Assembly (NCBI GenBank): GCA_030609785.1
Contig: JAUWTC010000189.1
Location: 1 to 5,884, forward strand
From: Holophagae bacterium
Lineage (GTDB): Bacteria > Acidobacteriota > Thermoanaerobaculia > Thermoanaerobaculales > Sulfomarinibacteraceae
Reading direction: 5' to 3'
DNA: 5,884 bases
Part shown: piece by piece, positions 1-5,859 of the stretch
Numbering within the stretch: the first letter of the stretch is position 1
Layout of the letters: the number at the start of each line of letters is the position of its first letter
The notes under the pieces: generated by a model
Databases searched by the model: none
What the model was told of the DNA's origin: nothing
What the model saw: the letters and a program-made list of their open reading frames with translations, nothing else
Made by a program: the position numbers and the translations under genes

Positions 1-183
1 CATGGATCCATCCGCTTTTCGCACTCGAACTACACGACCGAGGCCGAAATCAACCGGGTGATCGAGGACTTCCCCCCGATCGTCGCCAACCTCAGACGGC
101 TCTCACCCTTCTGGGATGCAGCCACCAACGCACCGAGACCCGAGGCCGAACCGTTGATGCACCAAACGGAGATGCCGAAATAG
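1..183 (+). CDS. nifS: Cysteine desulfurase, NifS/IscS family (C-terminal fragment)
   Basis: This is the 3' end of a gene that begins before the window; frame 1 is open from base 1 to the TAG at 181-183 and gives 60 residues. The fragment reads HGSIRFSHSNYTTEAEINRV near its start and continues with a segment ending LRRLSPFWD. This matches the end of PLP-dependent cysteine desulfurases, where the S-x-x-(Y/F)-T-T-E-E-E-I stretch belongs to the small C-terminal domain and is followed by a helix ending in L-R-x-L-S-P-(L/Y)-W. Such enzymes remove sulfur from cysteine and pass it as persulfide to Fe-S cluster scaffolds. The catalytic lysine and the persulfide cysteine lie outside the window. The tail after LSPFWD is short and Pro/Glu-rich and lacks the scaffold-binding C-terminus of E. 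coli IscS, so NifS-like is the better label; iscS remains possible. The next gene is convergent, so there is no operon on this side. Confidence 0.87.
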   Translation, partial: HGSIRFSHSNYTTEAEINRVIEDFPPIVANLRRLSPFWDAATNAPRPEAEPLMHQTEMPK

Positions 184-252
184 CTGTCAGCTCAGCAGCC
201 AGCAAGATTTGAGGACACAGATGGCTTGATGGGTGGAACACCGAGAGACAAA

Positions 253-330
253 TGAACCACGAAGACACGAAGGACACAAAGGAAATATTGTAAACAACAC
301 CCTTCGTGCTCTTTGTGCCTTTGTGGTTCA
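253..330. repeat. Dispersed CAC-RAAG hairpin repeat, copy A
   Basis: The arms 253-282 and 301-330 are inverted copies that match at 24 of 30 positions around an 18-nt AT-rich loop. All six differences are A/G transitions. Each arm is itself built from three CAC(G/A)AAG heptamers spaced 8-9 nt apart. The element lies between the convergent 3' ends of the cysteine desulfurase and the TonB-dependent receptor, so as RNA it could fold from either side and act as a shared terminator or 3'-end stabiliser. On the + strand it is followed by a T-rich stretch (331-345), which mildly supports this. The remaining bases of the 184-362 spacer show no gene. Confidence 0.8.
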
Positions 331-362
331 GTCTTCTTGTTTTGGTCGCACCGAGATCGTTC

Positions 363-2552
363 CTACAATCGCCCCCGGAGCGTCAGCGTAAATGACCGGC
401 CGGGCGCCAGAACCGCATCTTCGTCGGCAGAACCCAGATAGGCTCGATCGAAGAGATTCCGGCCGAGCAGCTGCAGCTGGAGGCTTTCAGAGAAAGCCCA
501 TCCGATCGCCCCGTCCAGTACCGCATAGCCGGGGACGACCTGCTCGGAGGGCCCCGGATCGTCGTGGCGGGCGTAGGCCGCACCACGGATCATCCACCTG
601 AGGCCCTCTGGCTTCGAGTCCCGCAGAACCAGAGACACCCCTGGAGCGGGGATGTCGTCAATGGGCGAACCGTCGTCCCGGACCTCGCCATCCAACCACC
701 ACGCCCCGAGGTGCAACGACACCGAGCCGAAGAGTGACCGCGCCGCCTCGAGTTCGAGACCGCGGATCTCACCCTCACCGCGGTTGCGGAAGAAATAGTC
801 GCCATCGACCTTGTACCGCTCGATCAGATCCTTGATTCGATAGAGGTAGGCGGAACCGCCCACATTCCAGGTGTCGGAGCGATAGCGAAGCGCCAGGTCA
901 AACTGATCGGCGGTCTCGGGCTCGAGGTCGGGATTCCCCGTGATGAACCCTCGACCGGTTTCGCCGCGGTAGTAGCGATCGGACAGCAGGGGAACCCGAA
1001 ACCCGCGCGCTACCTGGAGTGTCAACTCCAGATTGTGGGCGAGATCGATCGCGCCGCCGGCGTAGCCCGAGACGGCCTCGTCCGAGGTCGATCGATCGCC
1101 GAAATAACCCCCGGAATTGCACGTCCGGACCGCATCCAACCGCAGCCCTCCGGAGAGCCGAACGCCTGCAATCGACCCATGGAGGGCGGCGAACAGGCCG
1201 TAATCCCGCCCGTCGGCGTCTCGGATGGCCTTTTCGCTGAAGATTTTCTGTAACTCGCCGTCCGGTCCGGCCTCATACCCCGTATTGAGCGCCTCGAGCC
1301 CGTACCTCGAGGTAATGTTCGTTCCCAAGACCAGCCGCGACGAGCCCAGTGAGCGCTCGACCTCGAGCCGCATCTCCAAATCGTTGGCTTTTGTGTCCGA
1401 CTGGGCGCGCTCGGTCGGCTGGAGGGCAGCATCGAGATCGTCCTTGTCCAACACCAGTCGATAACGATCCCAGGCAACTGTCGCGGAGAGCCTCTTCCAT
1501 TGGCCGGAAAGCGGCTGCTCGAAGGCCAGGTTCAGCCGGTCGGAATCCTCCAACGGGTAGAAGCGCCGCTTGGTCTTTGACTCCGGGCTGGGCTTGCCGA
1601 CGTCCCGAGCCCTGTCGGAGCGCCACGACATTCGAAGTACGCCTCGGCCGATCACCCTTTGCCAACCGGCTCGGACGCCCCAGCTTTCCCATCGGGTATC
1701 GAACACCTCGCCTTCGGGACTGGAATAATCCGAATAGTCCCGAACGTGCGCACCGATAAGAACCCCACCTCCGGCCAACGGCCCTTCGACATCCGCCGCG
1801 GCGCCCCAACCCGGAGTGCCTTGGGCGCCCTCCAAGGCGTAGCGCACCCCAATCCGATCGGGATAGGGAGAGGGCATCCGAGAGCGTGCCCGGATGATCC
1901 CTCCAAAGGCGTCCGATCCGTACGCTACCGACCCCGGTCCACGGATCACTTCGATCTCGCCAAGCGTATCCGGATCCAGGAAGGTCGCCGAAGCGCCCGC
2001 ACGGCGTTCGGTGACGACGCGACCGTCATCGAGGAGGATCAAGGTCCGGTGCTTGGGCAGTCCCCGCAGGCTGGGGACGACCGAACGCCCCTCGCCCACC
2101 CTGCCGGCCCCGGGCACGGTCGCCAGGACATCGGCCAAGGAGGCAGGGACCCTCTCGTCAAGTTCTTCTCTACTGAGGATGGTCGCCGCCGCCGCGGGGG
2201 GCAATTCGAGATCCGAGATGACCGCGCTGACGACCTCGACCGTGCCGCCAATCGCCTCCACGACCAATGTCTGAGGTTGTTCCTCGGCCCACTCAACCAG
2301 CGTCAGCGGCTTCAGGGCGACCCCGTCGGCACGGGCAACGATCAAAACGACGGGCAACTCCGGTGTTGGGTCGAGGTCGACCAATCCCTGCCCATCGGTG
2401 ATCCAACTGCCCGGCAGACCGACCACCATCACGTGGGCGCCGGGCAGAAACTTGCCGTCCGAGCCGACGAGAACCAACTCGACGGCAAAGGTCGAATGAA
2501 CCATGCTGATCAGGAGTAATGAAAAAAAGACTGGGGTCCAGAACCTCTTCAA
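363..2552 (-). CDS. TonB-dependent outer-membrane receptor with N-terminal regulatory-like domain, substrate unknown
   Basis: This 729-aa product is an outer-membrane active importer powered by TonB. I place the start at TTG 2552. It gives the signal peptide MKRFWTPVFFSLLLISMVHS ending STFA (cleavage after about residue 23), and a GGAGGG sits 5 nt upstream. The same frame stays open for 161 more codons, but that part runs antisense through the B12 riboswitch and a repeat and should not be coding. Residues 24-100 look like a carboxypeptidase-D regulatory-like beta-sandwich (G-x-x-L-P-G-A-x-V, then TDGQGLVDL). A TonB-box-like TVEVVSA follows at 104-110. The plug spans about 115-222 and includes LRG at 162-164, LLDDGR and EVIRGPGSVAYGSDAFGG. 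The rest is a beta-barrel with the usual NPDLEPET motif and a GRNLFDRAY motif near the end. The C-terminus is RGRL rather than an aromatic residue. It diverges from btuB. Substrate cannot be read from sequence; siderophore, heme or a corrinoid are all possible. Confidence 0.88.
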   Translation of the reverse strand: MKRFWTPVFFSLLLISMVHSTFAVELVLVGSDGKFLPGAHVMVVGLPGSWITDGQGLVDLDPTPELPVVLIVARADGVALKPLTLVEWAEEQPQTLVVEAIGGTVEVVSAVISDLELPPAAAATILSREELDERVPASLADVLATVPGAGRVGEGRSVVPSLRGLPKHRTLILLDDGRVVTERRAGASATFLDPDTLGEIEVIRGPGSVAYGSDAFGGIIRARSRMPSPYPDRIGVRYALEGAQGTPGWGAAADVEGPLAGGGVLIGAHVRDYSDYSSPEGEVFDTRWESWGVRAGWQRVIGRGVLRMSWRSDRARDVGKPSPESKTKRRFYPLEDSDRLNLAFEQPLSGQWKRLSATVAWDRYRLVLDKDDLDAALQPTERAQSDTKANDLEMRLEVERSLGSSRLVLGTNITSRYGLEALNTGYEAGPDGELQKIFSEKAIRDADGRDYGLFAALHGSIAGVRLSGGLRLDAVRTCNSGGYFGDRSTSDEAVSGYAGGAIDLAHNLELTLQVARGFRVPLLSDRYYRGETGRGFITGNPDLEPETADQFDLALRYRSDTWNVGGSAYLYRIKDLIERYKVDGDYFFRNRGEGEIRGLELEAARSLFGSVSLHLGAWWLDGEVRDDGSPIDDIPAPGVSLVLRDSKPEGLRWMIRGAAYARHDDPGPSEQVVPGYAVLDGAIGWAFSESLQLQLLGRNLFDRAYLGSADEDAVLAPGRSFTLTLRGRL

Positions 2553-2556
2553 ACGG

Positions 2557-2562
2557 CCCTCC
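2557..2562 (-). promoter_or_regulatory. Shine-Dalgarno that decides the TTG start of the receptor gene
   Basis: On the minus strand GGAGGG lies 5 nt before TTG 2550-2552. No ATG or GTG in this frame near the signal peptide has a comparable site. The first ATG after it falls at the H-region end of the signal peptide (residue 17), which would destroy the export signal. Confidence 0.7.
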
Positions 2563-2635
2563 GAACGCGAGACCTTAGCACCCCAATGAATACGAAGGAA
2601 CCCTGCCGACGTTCTGGAATCATCCAGGCTGCGCG

Positions 2636-2740
2636 TAAAAACAAGAACACAATTGAATTCATTAGTACACACCCAGCCATTTTTCGCCTTTTTGTGGCTA
2701 TTTCCCCCCTCTTTGTGTTCTTCGTGTCTTTGTGGTTCAT
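2636..2740 (-). repeat. Dispersed CAC-RAAG repeat, copy B
   Basis: Read on the minus strand, the block 2711-2739 matches the left arm of copy A at 27 of 29 positions. A second, more decayed CACAAAAAGG-type block follows in the same direction at about 2680-2698. A weak inverted partner (ACAAGAACACAA) lies at 2641-2652. This copy is therefore degenerate and less able to form a hairpin than copy A. It sits in the divergent spacer between the TonB-dependent receptor start and the riboswitch, so any promoter for either gene must lie in or next to it. Short hydrophobic or Lys-rich open frames across it are translations of the repeat, not genes. Confidence 0.7.
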
Positions 2741-2770
2741 TTTTTTCTTGACCCCATTCTGCCGGACGCG

Positions 2771-3034
2771 CTACGGTGTCATCGACATTTGGGATGGTCA
2801 AACCCGGAGACGGCGACAGCGGCGCAGACGCGCGTCGAAGCGATGATTTCCGGGCAGGGGAAGCCGGTGAGAATCCGGCGCGGCCCCCGCCACTGTAACC
2901 GGAGACGATGGGTTCACGGTGAGCACGGTCTTCCGTGTAAACCAACCACTGGATGGCGTTAAATGCCACTGGGAAGGTGAATCCTTCGGTGTCGTGCGAA
3001 AGCACGACGGATCCGGGAGCCAGGAGACCTGCCA
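2771..3034 (+). ncRNA. Cobalamin (AdoCbl-type) riboswitch aptamer upstream of btuB
   Basis: The conserved elements occur in order. A GGTGTC segment (2775-2780) comes first, and TCATCG (2779-2784) can pair with CGATGA (2841-2846) to close the 5' arm. GGGGAAGCCGGTGAGAATCC follows at 2857-2876, with the stem GCCGG/CCGGC (2863-2867 with 2875-2879). Next come CCCGCCACTGTAACCGG (2886-2902), a CACGG-TCTT-CCGTG hairpin (2924-2937) and a 7-bp GTCGTGC/GCACGAC stem capped by a GAAA tetraloop (2991-3008). The B12 box AGCCAGGAGACCTGCCA lies at 3018-3034 and fits the family consensus throughout. Such RNAs bind coenzyme B12 or related cobalamins and repress B12 import and synthesis genes. This one ends 28 nt before the btuB start. 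The 5' boundary is approximate, because the outer stem is not well defined by eye. Confidence 0.95.
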
Positions 3035-3062
3035 CCCCCCAACCGAAACGGGAGGTTTCAAC
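3035..3062 (+). promoter_or_regulatory. Riboswitch expression platform with sequestered btuB ribosome binding site
   Basis: A run of six C (3035-3040) directly after the B12 box can pair with GGGAGG (3050-3055), with one A-C mismatch and a 9-nt loop. GGGAGG is the Shine-Dalgarno of btuB, 7 nt before ATG 3063. No GC-rich hairpin followed by a U-tract is present between aptamer and start. This suggests control of translation initiation rather than transcription termination. The pairing is inferred by eye; which state forms with ligand bound is assumed from known translational B12 riboswitches. Confidence 0.65.
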
Positions 3063-4910
3063 ATGTCCGTACGCCGTCTTTTTTCTATTCCCTGTCTGTT
3101 CACCCTTTGCCTCGCTTCAGGGCTCCCCATTGTCTCGACTGCACAGGATTCCACCTTCTCTTCCGAAATTTCCGTTACGGCAACCGGAACGGAAGAGGGG
3201 CTCGAAGACGTTCCCCTCCCGATCACCGTGATCACCGAGGAGGAAATGGAAAACGCTCAGACCGAATCAGTCTCCGACATCCTCAGGAGGGTTCCCGGAC
3301 TCAACGTCGTTCAATCCGGCGGACCAGGCTCAGTGACCTCGATCTTCACCCGGGGTACGGAAAGCGACCACACGCTGGTCATGATCGACGGCGTCCGCCT
3401 CAATTCACCGTACTTCGGGGGCTTCGATTTCTCTCAGCTTGCGACCGCCGGCCTGGGCCGCATCGAAGTCGCCCGGGGACCCTATTCGGCCCTCTGGGGC
3501 GCCGACGCCGTTGGGGGTGTGATCAACCTGATCCCCGGGACGGGGGCCGACGGATTCGACGGCACTCTTACCGGCGAATGGGGCGAAGGATCATGGGAAC
3601 GCTATGAAGGAACGGTCACCTATGGATCGGAGGGCTTCGACCTCATGGCCTCCGGCCTGATGCGGGAGGGTGAGGGCGATCTCGAAAACTCGGACTTCGA
3701 CCTTCGCCAGGGCCTTGTCAACGCCGGCCTGAAGTGGGGCAAGGGCAGCAGGATCTCCTTTCTCTACCACGATGTCGATTCGGAACTGGGAATCCCCTTC
3801 TCGTCCCCCGGATCGCTGACTCCGTTGCGCCGTCAAGAGACCAACCAACGAACCCTGGCCATCCCCCTCAAATGGGCTATCTCCAACCGCTGGTCGCTGG
3901 AGGCAACGGTTTCCACGGTCGAGCGAGAGCTGAACTTCTCCGATCCCGACGACCCCTGGGGTTTCACCTGGTCCCACACCGAAACCGAAACCACCCAGGC
4001 CCGGCTGGCATCTCATCACGCCTTGGGAAGTCACAACTTGTCCTGGGGCGCGGAATGGCGGCAGGACGAAGTGACGGACGGCTCGGTCTACGGGTCCAAT
4101 CTGGAGGCCGTCAGCTACGACATGACCAGTCTCTTCGCCCAAGATGTCTGGCGCATGGGCAATGCCCTGACCCTGGTGTTCGGGGCCCGATGGGACGACA
4201 CCGACCAGTGGGGCTCCGAGGTCTCACCGAGGGCCAATCTGGGATGGAGGGTGTCCGACACCCTGGAACTCCAGGCCGGGTACGGCGAAGCCTACCGCCA
4301 GCCCTCGGTCGGTGAACTCTTCTATCCCTTTTCCGGCAATGCCGACCTCAAGCCCGAAACCTCCGGCAGCCTCGAAATCGGTCTGATCTGGGGTGGGCGG
4401 ACTCAGACGACGCCGCGACTGCATTTCAGCGCATTCTCGACCGATATCGACAATTTGATCGTGTTCGACTATGTCAACTACTCACTCCAGAACATCGGCC
4501 AGGCCGAGATCAACGGCTTCGAGGCCGCGTTGGACACCGTCTACTCCGATGCACTGAGGTCCTCTATGCAGGTCACCTGGTTGGACACCTCCGACGGTTT
4601 CGGCAACGAACTCCTCAGGCGTCCCGAATGGAGCGGCGCCTATACGCTTTCCGGCGCCTTCCTGCCCTGGCTCAAAGGCTTTGCCACCGTCAGGTACGTC
4701 GGCCACCGCTTCGACATCGATCCCCTGACCTTCGAGACAACTCGGACCGACAGTTTCATTACTGCCGACCTCGCGCTGGCCACCCAGATCTGGGACAGCA
4801 TCGAGTTGACGCTCCGAGCGACCAATCTGTTGGACAAGGACTACGAGGAGGTCCTCGGCTATCCCGCCCAGGGGCGCAGGATTATCGGCGGTGTTCGAAT
4901 CAATTTTTGA
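3063..4910 (+). CDS. btuB: Vitamin B12 TonB-dependent receptor BtuB
   Basis: The 615-aa product (E. coli BtuB is about the same length) takes cobalamins across the outer membrane using TonB energy. ATG 3063 is preceded by GGGAGG at a 7-nt spacing. A signal peptide spans 1-27 (cleavage after STA). It is followed by the TonB box-like SEISVTATG at 34-42. The plug covers about 50-157 and contains DILRRVPGLNVVQSGGPG, IFTRGTESDHTLVMIDGVRL and RIEVARGPYSALWGADAVGG, closely following the BtuB plug pattern. The 22-strand barrel carries a YGEAYRQPSVGELFYPFSG-like segment and NADLKPETS. Near the end are LLRRPEW, a YVGHRFD strand and NLLDKDYEEVLGYPAQGRR, and it finishes in the aromatic outer-membrane signal RINF. 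The B12 riboswitch immediately upstream independently supports the substrate. No btuCDF transport or corrinoid genes follow within the window, so it appears to be a single-gene unit here. A related corrinoid as the preferred ligand is possible. Confidence 0.94.
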   Translation: MSVRRLFSIPCLFTLCLASGLPIVSTAQDSTFSSEISVTATGTEEGLEDVPLPITVITEEEMENAQTESVSDILRRVPGLNVVQSGGPGSVTSIFTRGTESDHTLVMIDGVRLNSPYFGGFDFSQLATAGLGRIEVARGPYSALWGADAVGGVINLIPGTGADGFDGTLTGEWGEGSWERYEGTVTYGSEGFDLMASGLMREGEGDLENSDFDLRQGLVNAGLKWGKGSRISFLYHDVDSELGIPFSSPGSLTPLRRQETNQRTLAIPLKWAISNRWSLEATVSTVERELNFSDPDDPWGFTWSHTETETTQARLASHHALGSHNLSWGAEWRQDEVTDGSVYGSNLEAVSYDMTSLFAQDVWRMGNALTLVFGARWDDTDQWGSEVSPRANLGWRVSDTLELQAGYGEAYRQPSVGELFYPFSGNADLKPETSGSLEIGLIWGGRTQTTPRLHFSAFSTDIDNLIVFDYVNYSLQNIGQAEINGFEAALDTVYSDALRSSMQVTWLDTSDGFGNELLRRPEWSGAYTLSGAFLPWLKGFATVRYVGHRFDIDPLTFETTRTDSFITADLALATQIWDSIELTLRATNLLDKDYEEVLGYPAQGRRIIGGVRINF

Positions 4911-4965
4911 CGACGTATCCTCGAACTCCTTCGAGAAACCTAGGTAGAACGCATCAGGAAATCTA

Positions 4966-5007
4966 AACACAGAGGCACAGAGGAACTTTCCTCTGTGCCT
5001 CTGTGGT
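4966..5007. repeat. Dispersed hairpin repeat, copy C (CACAGAGG subtype), perfect 18-bp stem
   Basis: CACAGAGGCACAGAGGAA (4968-4985) is followed after only two bases by its exact reverse complement (4988-5005). The arms consist of tandem CACAGAGG units and so resemble copy A and B arms with GAG in place of RAA. It begins 55 nt after the btuB stop and would fold as a strong hairpin at the 3' end of the btuB mRNA. There is no T-tract after it, so a role as an intrinsic terminator is uncertain; a 3' barrier against exonucleases is equally possible. Confidence 0.85.
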
Positions 5008-5177
5008 GAATCTGCCGCCCGACTGGACCAATAGCCTCCATCGAAGGCCAATCTCTTAGGTTCCGGCTCCTCCATGTTGAAATAATATTCCGACTTCATG
5101 TAACCCTTCTGATGTCCCGGACAAGAAATAACTGGAAAGGATGAAACCGAAGGGAAAAACTCTCGTATGAGCAAGTG

Positions 5178-5206
5178 TTGCAATATTGTAGAGACTGTGT
5201 TTCAAT
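5178..5206 (+). promoter_or_regulatory. Possible sigma-70-type promoter of the lipoprotein gene
   Basis: TTGCAA (5178-5183) and TTCAAT (5201-5206) are separated by 17 bases in an AT-rich stretch, each matching the consensus at four of six positions. This would give a leader of roughly 30 nt before ATG 5244. The match is weak and other placements are possible. Confidence 0.25.
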
Positions 5207-5243
5207 TAACATTGTGGACCGAAAGGAAAAAAGGAGAAACCCC

Positions 5244-5732
5244 ATGAAAAAGACCCTGATGATCTGTGCAATTTTCGCTCTCGCCCTCGGAGTCACCGCC
5301 GGAGTCACCGCCTGTGACGGTAAAGAGGGAGCCTCGAAGACCGCTTCTGCCGACGGCTCATGCTGCCCCAAGGCAGCCGCAAAAGCCGCATATGACGCTT
5401 CCTATGAGGCGACCGGATGCTCCAAGACCGCTCAGGCCTCGGCCAACGACGCCATGGCCCATGCGGCTTACAAAAACACCTACGCCGAAACCGGTTGCGC
5501 AAAGTCTGCCACCAAGGCGGCGTACACCGCAGTGCATGACGTCACCAGTTGCTCGAAGTCCGCAACCGCCGCGGCAACCAATGCCGCCGAGAAAGCCGCA
5601 TACGACTCGACCTACGCAGAAAAGGGCTGCTCCAAGTCCGCCGGTCATGCTGCGGACGAAGCGGCAAAGAATGCTGAGGCCTTGCTGGCCTCCAACGCCG
5701 AAGCTTCCTCGAACGACGCGGATGCTTCCTGA
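5244..5732 (+). CDS. Alanine-rich lipoprotein with cysteine superrepeat, function unknown
   Basis: I do not recognise this 162-aa family. ATG 5244 is chosen because AGGAG (5232-5236) lies 7 nt upstream and because it yields a lipoprotein signal: MKK, a hydrophobic stretch to residue 20, and the lipobox VTAC with the lipidated Cys at 24. The in-frame ATG at 5175 would add 23 residues that bury this signal. The mature part is about one third alanine with no aromatic residues except Tyr. Beyond Cys24 it has Cys at 40, 41, 59, 85, 103 and 129. The five starting at 41 open a C-x-K-(S/T/A)-A motif and are spaced 18, 26, 18 and 26 residues apart. Each block continues into AAY-x3-Y-x2-TG or a close variant, suggesting short Ala-rich helices with Gly/Cys turns. 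The tail is Ser/Ala/Asp-rich and ends in Ser, so it is not a murein-linked Lpp homologue. Membrane anchoring is predicted; metal or thiol chemistry, or a structural role, are guesses. It appears to have its own promoter. Confidence 0.85.
   Translation: MKKTLMICAIFALALGVTAGVTACDGKEGASKTASADGSCCPKAAAKAAYDASYEATGCSKTAQASANDAMAHAAYKNTYAETGCAKSATKAAYTAVHDVTSCSKSATAAATNAAEKAAYDSTYAEKGCSKSAGHAADEAAKNAEALLASNAEASSNDADAS
5364..5627 (+). repeat. Two 132-bp (44-codon) units encoding the cysteine superrepeat
   Basis: Unit 1 (5364-5495, residues 41-84) and unit 2 (5496-5627, residues 85-128) are exactly equal in length. Each comprises an 18-residue block and a 26-residue block, and each block begins with Cys-x-Lys. 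A partial third unit begins with Cys129 at 5628. The 26-residue blocks look like the 18-residue block with eight extra residues after the C-x-K-S-A start. Codons differ freely between units (GCA, GCC, GCG, GCT; TCC, TCG, TCT), so the similarity lies at the protein level and the duplication is old or selected. Confidence 0.85.
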
Positions 5733-5780
5733 CATAGTCTCCTCCTGACCCGGGCATTGTGTTCGGGTCCCCCCCCTTTC

Positions 5781-5824
5781 ACCGGCGGCGCCCCGGGGTC
5801 ACGGGCCGGGGGTTTGGCGGTTTT
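5781..5824 (+). terminator. Possible rho-independent terminator after the lipoprotein gene
   Basis: The core stem CCCCGG/CCGGGG (5791-5796 with 5806-5811) has an outer ACCG/CGGT pairing (5781-5784 with 5818-5821), and the hairpin is followed by TTTT (5821-5824). The T-run is short and the outer stem is interrupted, so the call is tentative. A second stem just upstream, GACCCG/CGGGTC (5747-5752 with 5764-5769), is followed by a C-run and is less terminator-like. Confidence 0.4.
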
Positions 5825-5859
5825 GGATCCAATGGGCGGTCAAAATAAAAAAAAAAAAG

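Larger units (their letters stand above)
4911..5243. other. Intergenic region btuB to lipoprotein gene
   Basis: This 333-bp spacer contains no convincing gene. A small stem CTCGAA-CTCC-TTCGAG lies at 4920-4935, ten bases after the btuB stop and not followed by a T-run. The perfect repeat hairpin (copy C) lies at 4966-5007. From about 5070 on the composition becomes clearly more AT-rich, as expected for a promoter of the downstream gene. Open frames antisense here are continuations of frames shadowing btuB, and their peptides are translations of the hairpin repeat. Confidence 0.7.

Noticed and set aside
92..277. Small minus-strand open frame beginning MSFVSSWF
   Set aside because: Its N-terminal part is a translation of the copy A repeat arm and the rest is antisense to the cysteine desulfurase end; there is no ribosome binding site or protein-like pattern.
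253..330. CRISPR-like array made of the regularly spaced CAC-RAAG units
   Set aside because: The units are 7-9 nt with no spacers of constant length and form one inverted pair; no cas genes are present.
2748..2777. Candidate btuB promoter TTGACC with TACGGT 18 bases downstream
   Set aside because: The -10 match is poor and the predicted start would fall inside the riboswitch 5' strand, removing part of the aptamer. No better promoter could be supported.
2586..2846. Plus-strand open frame with a hydrophobic Phe/Val-rich segment that resembles a membrane peptide
   Set aside because: The hydrophobic stretch is the CTTTGTG-type repeat (copy B) read in one frame, and the frame ends inside the riboswitch aptamer.
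4920..4935. CTCGAA/TTCGAG stem-loop just after btuB as an intrinsic terminator
   Set aside because: The stem is only 6 bp, of moderate GC, and is followed by AAACC rather than a T-run.
4482..5183. 233-aa minus-strand open frame overlapping the btuB 3' end and spacer
   Set aside because: Most of it is antisense to well-supported btuB coding sequence and the remainder translates the copy C hairpin; it has no recognisable domain.
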